Shown in pieces: positions 1-8,000 of a stretch of 64,000 bases of DNA. The notes below the pieces were generated by a model that saw only the letters and a list, made by a program, of their open reading frames with translations, made no database searches and was not told the DNA's origin. Location: the NCBI RefSeq assembly GCF_028550435.1, contig NZ_JAQQKV010000002.1, forward strand, positions 682,001 to 746,000, written 5' to 3'. Positions within the stretch are counted from its first letter, which is position 1. Each line of letters starts with the position of its first letter. The stretch is from Asticcacaulis machinosus (lineage in GTDB: Bacteria > Pseudomonadota > Alphaproteobacteria > Caulobacterales > Caulobacteraceae). The translations under genes were made by a program, and so were the position numbers.

Positions 1-562
1 AGGGCACCACGCAGAAGGTACAGAACTTGTCGCAGCCTTCCTGCACCGTCAGGAACGCGGTCGGCCCTGAAACTTCGCGGTTGGCGGGCAACTTATCGAA
101 TTTCTCATCGGCAGCAAAATCAGCCAGCAGGCGCTCACCACGCGCGCGGGTCGTGCGGGCAATAAGCTCCGGCAACTGATGATAGGCCTGCGGCCCGACC
201 ACCAGATCAACCGCCGGCGCCCGGTTCATGATCTCGGCCCCTTCGGCCTGAGCCACGCATCCGGCCACAGCAATGGTCATGCGTCCGCCGCCACGCGCCT
301 CTTTATCTTCGCGCATTTCCTTAAGACGGCCAATCTCAGAATAGACCTTTTCGGCGGCTTTTTCACGGATATGGCAGGTGTTCAGCAGCACCAGATCAGC
401 GTCTTCGGGGGCGTCAGACATGACATAGCCCAGCGGGCGCAGGACATCGGCCATGCGCTCACTGTCATAGACGTTCATCTGACAGCCGTAGGTTTTGATA
501 TGCAGGCGCTTTTGGCCCGTCGTTTGAACAGCGGACGGTTCGGGAGATGCGGTTTCACTCAT
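1..562 (-). CDS. miaB: tRNA-2-methylthio-N6-dimethylallyladenosine synthase MiaB, 3'-truncated by window edge
   Basis: Radical-SAM methylthiotransferase that adds the 2-methylthio group to i6A37 of tRNAs reading UNN codons. Reading the minus strand from an ATG at 562 gives about 187 residues. They contain the MTTase N-terminal signature (IKTYGCQMN near residue 25, [15 protein letters not shown]) and, at the window edge, the radical-SAM cysteine motif CDKFCTFC. The first cysteine of each N-terminal cluster position is intact. The C-terminal radical-SAM core and TRAM domain lie outside the window, so the gene is partial only because of the cut. It is divergent from the GH28 gene; the roughly 165-bp gap between them holds a consensus DnaA box. 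Identification rests on strongly conserved motifs and is secure. Confidence 0.95.
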   Translation of the reverse strand, partial: MSETASPEPSAVQTTGQKRLHIKTYGCQMNVYDSERMADVLRPLGYVMSDAPEDADLVLLNTCHIREKAAEKVYSEIGRLKEMREDKEARGGGRMTIAVAGCVAQAEGAEIMNRAPAVDLVVGPQAYHQLPELIARTTRARGERLLADFAADEKFDKLPANREVSGPTAFLTVQEGCDKFCTFCVVP

Positions 563-614
563 GCCGCAGCTTATGAGCGTTTGGGCCTTTTTTTTCAAGA
601 GAGAAGACAGGATT

Positions 615-623
615 TTATCCACA
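615..623 (+). promoter_or_regulatory. Consensus DnaA box TTATCCACA
   Basis: The nine bases match the classical high-affinity DnaA box exactly. It lies between the divergent miaB and GH28 genes, about 19 kb from the predicted origin. A single box can titrate DnaA or tie a promoter to DnaA; a chance match is possible since only one copy is seen here. Confidence 0.5.
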
Positions 624-727
624 AGCCCGCCACGATTCCCATGAACGCCAATTGCTCAATACTGATTGTTGTTGATCATTTTGTATGATAATTGGATGAA
701 AACAATAATACTGAGGAAATGCCGCCC

Positions 728-2143
728 ATGACGAATGCCCTAGCCGCCCCTCTGTCACGCCGTTCGGTTTTGTATGCGGGATTTGCCGTCCCGTTGCTGG
801 GGGCGTGCGCCGGATGGCCCCGCAGCCTGTCCGCCAAACAGGTCTCGGTCACCGTTCCGTTTGATATGCCGTCGATCACCGTGCCGGATTTTACGGGTGC
901 GCAGCGTTTTGTGATCACCGATTTTGGTGCCTCGCAAGGTGACCAGACCGCCACCTCCGCCGCCATCGCCAAAGCCATAGATGCCGCCCATGCTGCCGGT
1001 TCCGGCACGGTGGTTATCCCCGAAGGCACATGGCCGACCGGGCCGATCCATTTCAAAAGCCATGTTAATCTGTATCTGGCTAAAGGCGCGGTTCTGCTGT
1101 TTTCCGAAAAACCCGAAGACTATCTGCCTGCCGTGCAGACCTCATGGGAGGGGATCGAGTGTTTCAACTATTCGCCGCTGGTCTACGCTTTTGAGTGCGA
1201 AAATGTCGCCATTACCGGCGAGGGCAAGCTGAAAGCCAAACTCGATGTCTGGCAGCTTTGGTATAAGCGCCTCAAGCCGCACATGGACGCGCTGGTGGCA
1301 CTCTACAACATGGCCTATCACAATGTGCCGGTGGCTGAGCGCAACATGGCGGTTGGCGACAATAATCTGCGGCCGCATTTTGTGCAGTTCAACCGCTGCC
1401 GCAACGTCCTGATCGAAGATATCTCCGTTGAGGACAGCCCGTTCTGGACGATCCATCCTCTGCTGTGCCGCGATGTCGTCATCCGCCGCGTCAAAATCCG
1501 CGCTCACGGCCACAACAACGACGGCGTTGATCCGGAAATGAGCCAGAATGTGCTGATCGAGGACTGCCTGTTCGACCAAGGCGATGATGCCGTCTCGGTC
1601 AAGTCGGGCCGTGATATGGACGCCTGGCGGCTGAATACGCCTGCAAAAAACATCGTCGTGCGTAACTGCCGGATCAGAAACGGCCACCAACTCATGGCCA
1701 TCGGCAGCGAATTATCAGGCGGCATCGAAAACGTCTTTGTCGATAATTGCCACTTCATCGGCGACGGCAAGGGTGAGGACGGCTGGGCGGTGCCGATCAA
1801 CAATCTGCTGTTCGTCAAAACCAATGAACGGCGCGGTGGCTTTGTGAAGAACATCCACATGTCAAACGTCAGCGCCACCACCATCAAGGGCAGTATTCTG
1901 GCCGTTGAGACCGATGTGCTCTATCAGTGGCGCACCCTTTTGCCGACCTATGTGCGCAAACTGACCCCGATCGAGGGCCTGCATGTGTCAAACATCGCCG
2001 TGGGTGAAGCCAAACACCTGTGTGCCATCTCAGCCGAGGCCGAAATGCCGGTGAAAAACGTCAGCCTGCGGGGTGTGACGGCACAGACCTTAACAGGCGC
2101 GCCGGTCGTGACCAAAAATGTCGAAGGGTTTGTAAATAGCTGA
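728..2143 (+). CDS. GH28 polygalacturonase-like glycoside hydrolase, exported lipoprotein
   Basis: Predicted pectin-degrading beta-helix enzyme of glycoside hydrolase family 28. I chose the ATG at 728 because GAGGA at 713-717 sits about 10 bases upstream; earlier starts lack a ribosome site. The 471-residue product begins with a twin-arginine signal (SRRSVLY, residues 10-16) followed by a lipobox-like LGAC with Cys27, so Tat export and lipid anchoring are likely. The right-handed helix carries the catalytic GH28 motifs NNDGVD (near 263), GDDAVSVKSG (near 285) and NGHQLMAIGSE (near 318). The usual GHG is GHQ here. It ends directly against the stop of convergent fur. A single carbohydrate enzyme amid housekeeping genes suggests insertion into the miaB-fur interval. 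Exact substrate is not known. Confidence 0.85.
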   Translation: MTNALAAPLSRRSVLYAGFAVPLLGACAGWPRSLSAKQVSVTVPFDMPSITVPDFTGAQRFVITDFGASQGDQTATSAAIAKAIDAAHAAGSGTVVIPEGTWPTGPIHFKSHVNLYLAKGAVLLFSEKPEDYLPAVQTSWEGIECFNYSPLVYAFECENVAITGEGKLKAKLDVWQLWYKRLKPHMDALVALYNMAYHNVPVAERNMAVGDNNLRPHFVQFNRCRNVLIEDISVEDSPFWTIHPLLCRDVVIRRVKIRAHGHNNDGVDPEMSQNVLIEDCLFDQGDDAVSVKSGRDMDAWRLNTPAKNIVVRNCRIRNGHQLMAIGSELSGGIENVFVDNCHFIGDGKGEDGWAVPINNLLFVKTNERRGGFVKNIHMSNVSATTIKGSILAVETDVLYQWRTLLPTYVRKLTPIEGLHVSNIAVGEAKHLCAISAEAEMPVKNVSLRGVTAQTLTGAPVVTKNVEGFVNS

Positions 2144-2563
2144 CTAGGCCTTAGTGTCTTCATCAAGCGGCACGCCGTACAGTTCCAGCTTGTGGCCGAC
2201 CAGCTTAAAGCCCAGTTTTTTGGCGAGCGCTTCTTTTAAGGACTCGATTTCCTGATCGAAAAACTCAATGACCTGACCGGTCTTGATGTTGATCAGGTGA
2301 TCGTGGTGATCGTCGCCGGCCTGTTCATAGCGTGAGCGGCCATCGCCAAAGTCATGGCGTTCGACCACACCGGCTTCTTCAAACAGGCGCACGGTGCGAT
2401 ATACGGTCGCCAGCGAGATGTGCGGATCAAGGGCAGCCGCGCGGCGGTAAAGCTCCTCAACGTCGGGATGGTCGGTCGCCTGAGACAGGACACGCGCCAC
2501 GATGCGACGCTGATCGGTCATGCGCATGCCTTTTTCAATGCACTGCTTTTCGATACGATCCAT
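2144..2563 (-). CDS. fur: Ferric uptake regulator Fur
   Basis: Fe(II)-responsive DNA-binding repressor of iron uptake genes. The 139-residue protein has the usual Fur length. It has the N-terminal winged helix (MTDQRRIVARVLSQ, then SLATVYRTVRLFEEAGVV as the recognition helix region, about residues 50-68). The C-terminal dimerisation part has the metal-site run GDDHHDHLINIKTGQVIEF. The CxxC zinc motif of some Fur proteins is absent, as in other alphaproteobacterial Fur proteins. The stop codon abuts that of the convergent GH28 gene, so the two transcripts probably overlap. It is separated from rimI by about 100 bases, giving room for its own promoter. Mur or Zur are less likely because the sequence reads as the Caulobacter type Fur. 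Confidence 0.9.
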   Translation of the reverse strand: MDRIEKQCIEKGMRMTDQRRIVARVLSQATDHPDVEELYRRAAALDPHISLATVYRTVRLFEEAGVVERHDFGDGRSRYEQAGDDHHDHLINIKTGQVIEFFDQEIESLKEALAKKLGFKLVGHKLELYGVPLDEDTKA

Positions 2564-2667
2564 GAGGATGACGCTCCCGTATTTAGCTTTATTCCAACCG
2601 GTTTCGACGCGGTAATGACAGGTTTAAGGATTGATGACCGCAAGTGCAAGACAGAATGTCGCAGGCG

Positions 2668-3111
2668 TCACGCCAAATTCAGTCTCAGCACATGACCATC
2701 GACCGGCGGGCCGATACGGCGGCTGTAATAGGATTTGCGCAAACCCACCCGCTCAAACCCCAGTTTTTTATAGAGCGACAGTGCCGCCGGATTGTCGACG
2801 GCGACTTCGAGGAAGATACTCTCGCCGCCAAGGCCTTTAAGCTCGTCAATTACCGCCGTAAGCAGGGCCGTGGCCATACCACGATTTTGCAAGTCAGACC
2901 GCGTCGCCAGTGTTAATATTTCTGCTTCTTGAGAAATATACGACAAGAACACAAATGACTGGATTTTATCATTTATTTTTACGTATTTGGCCAAGGTTGT
3001 ATTTTTGGCCAATATTTCTATAAATTCAGAATCTTTCCAGCCAAAATCAAAGTTTTGTTCGTGAATTATAGAAATATCAGGATCGTAATGACTAATATTT
3101 TCGATAATCAT
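2668..3111 (-). CDS. rimI: Ribosomal-protein-alanine N-acetyltransferase RimI
   Basis: GNAT-fold enzyme expected to acetylate the N-terminal alanine of ribosomal protein S18. The 147-residue product shows the acetyl-CoA binding region LATRSDLQNRGMATALL (about residues 68-84) and the late GNAT motif NPAALSLYKKLGFERVGLR (about 107-125). The ATG overlaps the TGA of tsaB (ATGA), so the two are probably translationally coupled; the tsaB-rimI pair is a common alphaproteobacterial arrangement. The 5' half (about 2900-3111) is strikingly AT-rich compared with the 3' half and with neighbouring genes. That half corresponds to the less conserved N-terminal part, so a replacement or relaxed codon use is possible. 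The C-terminal assignment to GNAT/RimI is firm; substrate is inferred. Confidence 0.85.
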   Translation of the reverse strand: MIIENISHYDPDISIIHEQNFDFGWKDSEFIEILAKNTTLAKYVKINDKIQSFVFLSYISQEAEILTLATRSDLQNRGMATALLTAVIDELKGLGGESIFLEVAVDNPAALSLYKKLGFERVGLRKSYYSRRIGPPVDGHVLRLNLA

Positions 3112-3803
3112 GTCACCGGAGGCTCCGTATCGAAGCGCACAATGCGTTTGTCGGACACCTTGGCATCAGGTTCGCGAATATAGACCGGCTTGACATCCGA
3201 GCGGTCACGGCCATCGAAAACCAGACGCGCCATAGCTGCCGGAGAGGGGGAAATCTGCGGTATGACTGCGGCCTGAGGCCAGTATGACCGGACGTGGTCG
3301 CAACCACTGCCGGTCACAACCGCCACGTCAGACAGGGTATCCGCATAGGCCCGCAAAGACTCATTGTCATTAATATTCAATGCCATAGGCGAAGTGATTG
3401 CGGCCATACCGGCAAAGGCCTGCACATAGACCTGACCACGTCCGGCCTCGATCACCACCAGACGCCGTGCGTTCTCCAGCCCCCTAAACGCCGCCATCGC
3501 CTCTAAGGTTGAAAAACCACGCAAAGGCACACCCGCCCCTTCCGCCAGACCTTTGGCAAAAGACAAACCGACCCGCAACCCCGTAAACGAGCCCGGCCCC
3601 AGCGTTACACCGACAAAATTCAGCGCCTTTGTATTAATTCCCGTTTTATGGAAACAATTCCAGATTTGTGGGCCGATATGCTCCTGATGGCCGCGACTCA
3701 TTAATGCGGTATCATCATAAAGGCACGTCAGGCCATTCGGGCCATTTTCGTAGAGGCCGACAGTACACGCGCCTACTGAGGTATCAATAACCAGCCCCAG
3801 CAC
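3108..3803 (-). CDS. tsaB: tRNA threonylcarbamoyladenosine biosynthesis protein TsaB
   Basis: Partner of TsaD in forming t6A37 on ANN-decoding tRNAs. The 231-residue protein begins with LVIDTSVGACTVGLYENG and has the TsaB hallmark GVTLGPGSFTGLRVGLSFAKGL around residues 64-85, both typical of the ASKHA-fold family. It starts with GTG at 3803, one base after the stop of nfuA, and ends overlapping rimI by four bases. So nfuA-tsaB-rimI form a likely operon. TsaD, TsaC and TsaE are not in the window. Length and motif order fit the family; there is no sign of truncation. Confidence 0.93.
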   Translation of the reverse strand: MLGLVIDTSVGACTVGLYENGPNGLTCLYDDTALMSRGHQEHIGPQIWNCFHKTGINTKALNFVGVTLGPGSFTGLRVGLSFAKGLAEGAGVPLRGFSTLEAMAAFRGLENARRLVVIEAGRGQVYVQAFAGMAAITSPMALNINDNESLRAYADTLSDVAVVTGSGCDHVRSYWPQAAVIPQISPSPAAMARLVFDGRDRSDVKPVYIREPDAKVSDKRIVRFDTEPPVT

Positions 3804-3804
3804 C

Positions 3805-4374
3805 TTAGAGCACCGACTCCACGTGCTTTACTTCCGGAACATAGTGCTTCATCAGCGATTCAACGCCCTGTTTCAGGGTTGCCGATGATGACGGGCAGCC
3901 CGAACAGGCCCCGCGCATGTGTAGCCACAGGGTGCCGCTGTCGACATCAAAGCGGTCAAACTCGATATCCCCGCCGTCTTGCGCCACCGCCGGACGCACG
4001 CGCGTTTCCAGCAGTTCCTTGATCTCGGCCACAATCTGCCCCAGCTCGCCGTCATAGACGGTTTCTTCTTTAGCAGCCTCGGCCTCATTCAGGATCGGCT
4101 TGCCCGATGTGTAGAAATCCATGATCGCGGCCAGAATCGGCGCTTTGATCTGCGCCCAGATCAAGCCAGCCTCAGGATCGCGGCGCACGGTCAGAAAGTC
4201 ATGGCCGAAATAGACGCCGGACACGCCATCAATCTGAAACAGGCTAAGCGCCAGCGGTGACTTTTCCGCCTCGCTCTCAGTGCGCAGATCAAGCGAGCCG
4301 CCCGCCAAGACCTCACGGCCGGGGATAAACTTGATCACGTCAGGATTAGGTGTGGCTTCGGTCTGAATAAACAT
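3805..4374 (-). CDS. nfuA: Nfu-type iron-sulfur cluster scaffold/carrier protein
   Basis: Carrier for Fe-S clusters delivered to apo-enzymes in the cytoplasm. Starting at the ATG at 4374 gives 189 residues beginning MFIQTEATPNPDVIKFIPG, the classic N-terminal Nfu domain. The C-terminal NifU-like domain carries the cluster-binding CxxC in RGACSGCPSSSATLK, followed by a helix ending VPEVKHVESVL. An in-frame start 30 bases upstream would add an unlikely tail (MMEKRSRNTP) drawn from an upstream repeat. It leads the nfuA-tsaB-rimI run. Its promoter region is occupied by a 106-bp element with terminal inverted repeats. Confidence 0.92.
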   Translation of the reverse strand: MFIQTEATPNPDVIKFIPGREVLAGGSLDLRTESEAEKSPLALSLFQIDGVSGVYFGHDFLTVRRDPEAGLIWAQIKAPILAAIMDFYTSGKPILNEAEAAKEETVYDGELGQIVAEIKELLETRVRPAVAQDGGDIEFDRFDVDSGTLWLHMRGACSGCPSSSATLKQGVESLMKHYVPEVKHVESVL

Positions 4375-4384
4375 AGGTGTATTC

Positions 4385-4490
4385 CTAGAGCGTTTTTCCA
4401 TCAAATGGAATCATTTGATGGATCAAAAAGAGCGACCGCTAAAAATCCAGAGCATTTCATCTGATGCAATCAGATAGAAATTGGCTCTAG
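4385..4490. repeat. 106-bp intergenic element with terminal inverted repeats
   Basis: The element is bounded by CTAGAGC (4385-4391) and GCTCTAG (4484-4490). Inside are a perfect 10-bp stem with a GAAT loop (4398-4421, CCATCAAATG / CATTTGATGG) and a second palindrome ATCTGAT-GCA-ATCAGAT (4459-4475). AGAGC(A/G)TTT motifs recur near each. It resembles a small palindromic or MITE-like extragenic repeat and lies immediately upstream of nfuA. No second copy of the whole was noticed in the window. Confidence 0.6.
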
Positions 4491-4538
4491 GACTGTAACG
4501 CCTCACATGGCCCTAAAGCTTCCGAAAAACAAGCCCCA

Positions 4539-5006
4539 TCAGACCAGATCGAGAATCGCCGCCTCATCCAGATCGCCCGGCACGATGGTGATCGGTATCG
4601 GCCGCGCCCCACCGAGGCTGGCCACCCCATCGCGCATCAGGCTGGAAATCAGCGGCCCCGGATCACGACCTGATGCCGAGGCCAGCACCAGAATCTTCAG
4701 GCTGCGGTCCTCGGAAATCAGAGCTTTTATGGCCTCACGCACCGCACCGGTCTTGATGATAATCTCCGCCGGATGGCCGGATTTGACGGCAGCAATATCA
4801 GCCAGCTTCGACAACAGGCTTTCGGCGTCGGCGCGCTGTTCACGTTCGATCTCATCGCGCACACCGGCCCATTGGGTATAATCGGTTTCCGGCAAAACCC
4901 GCAGCAGAGTCACGACCCCTTTCGTCGCCCTGGCTCGCCCGCAGGCATAGGTCAGGGCCGCCTGAAATTCAGGGGAATCGTCGGCAATGATCAAAAACTT
5001 ACGCAC
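4539..5006 (-). CDS. Universal stress protein (UspA fold)
   Basis: A single-domain Usp protein of 155 residues. I start it at the GTG at 5006 (VRKFLIIADDSPEFQAAL), because that codon overlaps the gdhZ stop (GTGCGTAA) and the product then begins with the conserved beta-1 strand and Asp. An upstream start would add a Cys/Ser-rich tail lying wholly in gdhZ. The family's alternating alpha/beta pattern is visible: VTLLRVLP, AEIIIKTGAVREAIKALI, LKILVLASASGRDPGPLIS, IPITIVPG. The ATP-type GxxGxxxxx(S/T) motif appears as ASGRDPGPLISS, so nucleotide binding is uncertain. Overlap indicates cotranscription with gdhZ, suggesting a role in nutrient or stationary stress. Confidence 0.8.
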   Translation of the reverse strand: MRKFLIIADDSPEFQAALTYACGRARATKGVVTLLRVLPETDYTQWAGVRDEIEREQRADAESLLSKLADIAAVKSGHPAEIIIKTGAVREAIKALISEDRSLKILVLASASGRDPGPLISSLMRDGVASLGGARPIPITIVPGDLDEAAILDLV

Positions 5007-8000
5007 TCTGGGCTTCCTGCAACCTGTTGACCCACTCCCTGAGCACCGCATTGACAATCGTCAGCTTGGCAAAGGTCCACGACGCTTCGGCACCTTGGGT
5101 GGATTGTTCTATATCTTCTATCACCTGACGGGCCGGATCGCTAAGGGCTTTGTTGGCCTCGGCCCAGTCGCTCAGTTGCCCCGCCGGATCGGTAAGATTT
5201 GTGACGCCCGACAAAACCGCCGCGACAACGCTTTTGTGTTCCGCCAGCAGATCTTCGGTCAGACGGCGCAGGGCCATGCGATCCCACGGATCAGCGCTGA
5301 ACAACTCATTCGCTCCGGCCCGCAGTCTATCAAAGCCGAACCGCTCACCGGCCAGATAATAGAGCCGCGCTACGGCCTTAAGATCAAAGCCGTGCTTTAC
5401 CGCCAGATCGATAATATCCGTAGCGCTGGTGAATGAGCGCAGATAGGCGATGCGGTCAGCCAAGGCTTCATCCGCACCCGCCGCTTTCAGCCGCTCAAGC
5501 CGGCGCGTGACATTGCCGCTATCGTAAACACTGATCAGATCAGGCCCGTGGGCCAGCAATTCAGTGACACCGGCCTGATAGTCTGAGACCAGCTCATCAA
5601 CCGTCTTGCCTTCCATACCGAACCGCCGCGCCAGCCAGTAGGTCTGACGGCGCAGGAACAGGGCGATTTCCTGATAAAGTGCCGTCTGGGCCGCCGCCGG
5701 GATGATATTATCCCGCGCCGACACCTGATCCCACAGGGCATTAAGGCCAAACAGCCGCCGCGCCGCCTCAAACGCCAGCACAAAGGCGCGCGCATCAACA
5801 CCGGCGGATTTCATTAACCGCGCCGGGAAGCTGGCGCCCGTCATATTGACGATATCGTTGGCCAGAACAGTTGCGATGATTTCCCGTTTCAGCCGGTGTT
5901 CGTTGATCTCTGTGACATAGCCATGCAGAGCGGTCGGGAAATAATCGATCAACATCCGCTCAAAGGCCGCGTCATCTGGTGCTGATGACGCCACGATATC
6001 GTCAAACAGCACGATCTTGGCATAGGCTGTGGTCACCGCCAGTTCCGGCCGGAAAAGCCCCTGATTTTGGGCTTTACGGGCTTCGAGCACGGCATTGGAC
6101 GGCAGGCCCTCGACCTTGCGATCCAGTTTCCCGCGCGCCTCTAACCCCGACATAAACATCTGAGCCGCACCATTATCGCCATAGGCGCTGGCTTCCTGCA
6201 AGGTCAGGGTCAAGGTCTGACGGTAATTATGCTGCAACACATGGCTGGCCACATCATCGGTCATGGAGGCCAGCAGCGCATCACGCTCCGGCATGGTCAA
6301 CCGGCCATTCGTGACCAGAGAGCCGAGCAAGATCTTGATATTAACCTCATGGTCGGAGCAATCGACGCCGGCGGAATTATCGATGGCGTCGGTATTGAGC
6401 CGCACACCGTTTTGCGCCGCCGCGATCCGTCCGGCCTGGGTCATGCCAAGGTTGGCGCCCTCACCGATCACCTTGACGCGCAGATCGGTGGCATCGATGC
6501 GAATGGCGTCATTGGCCTTGTCGCCGACCTCAAGATGGCTCTGGGCCGGGGCTTTGATATAGGTGCCGATGCCGCCGAAATAGAGCAGTTCGGCCTCGGC
6601 CTTAAGGATGGCCTGCATCAGATCGAACGGGGAGACCGCATCGGCCTCGATCCCCAGCAGGGCCTTGATCTCCGGTGTCAGGTCGATCGACTTCAGGCCG
6701 CGCGAAAAGACACCGCCGCCCTTTGAAATCAGCGATTTATCATAGTCCTGCCAGCTTGAGCGCGGCAGGGCAAACAGCCGCTCACGCTCTGTGAAGGAGG
6801 CCGCCGCATCCGGGTTCGGGTCGATGAAAATATCGCGGTGATCAAAGGCTGCGACCAGCTTGGTCTGGCGCGACAGCAAAAGGCCATTGCCAAACACATC
6901 GCCCGACATGTCGCCCACCCCGACGACGGTAAAGGGCTCGGACTGGATATCCTTGCCCCGTTCGCGGAAGTGACGCTTAACCGCCTCCCACGCCCCGCGC
7001 GCAGTTATGCCCATCGCCTTGTGGTCGTAGCCGACACTGCCGCCCGACGCAAAGGCATCGCCCAGCCAGAAACCGTAATCGGCCGAAACGCCATTGGCGA
7101 TATCGGAAAAGGTCGCCGTGCCCTTATCGGCCGCAACCACCAGATAGGGGTCAGGCTCATCCCACATGACGACCGCAACCGGATGCACAATCTCACCCTT
7201 TGGTCCGATATTGTCGGTCAGATCAAGAAGGCCCGACAGGAAGGTTTTATAGGCGCGGATGGCTTCGTTACGGACAGCGTCAGGCGTACCGCCTTTGGGC
7301 AAGGATTTGGGATAGAACCCGCCCTTCGATCCCACCGGCACGATGACCGCGTTCTTGACCTGCTGCGCCTTGACGAGGCCCAAGACCTCGGTGCGGAAAT
7401 CATCCTTACGGTCAGACCAGCGCAGGCCACCGCGCGCCACCGGCCCGAAACGCAGATGCACGCCATTGACATCCGGCGACCAGACAAAGATTTCACGGAA
7501 CGGCTTGGGTTCAGGCAGGTCGATCAGGTCACGGCTTTTGATTTTAAATGAGATATAGGTTTTCGGCTGGCCATCGCCATCGGTCTGATAATAGTTGGTG
7601 CGCACCATCGCCCCGATCAGGGCCGCCAGGCGGCGCAGCACGCGATCCTGCTCGAAATTGGACACGGCCTGTAATAGGGTATCGATCTTCGTTTTAGCCG
7701 CCCCAACCTCGCTCTGACGGATCGCGACATCACCGCCGCCATCTGGGGCAAATTTCAGCTCAAAATAGCGCCACAGGGCTTCGGTCACGTCACGGTTTTC
7801 GCGCAGGGCTTGCTGCTGCACGTCTTGCGAGGGATCAAGGCCCGATTGCTGACGATAGAGGCACAAAGCCCGCAGCAAAGCCGTCTGGCGCCAGTCCGCA
7901 CCGGTGACCAGAAGGGCGTTAAAGCCGTCGTTTTCGGTCAGCCCCTGCCACAGGGCCAGCGCGCCCTGCTCAAAGCGCTGTTTGAACCCGGCAAAATCGC

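Noticed and set aside
1142-1690. 182-residue minus-strand frame across the GH28 gene
   Set aside because: It is antisense to a gene with clear GH28 motifs and has no recognisable domain of its own.
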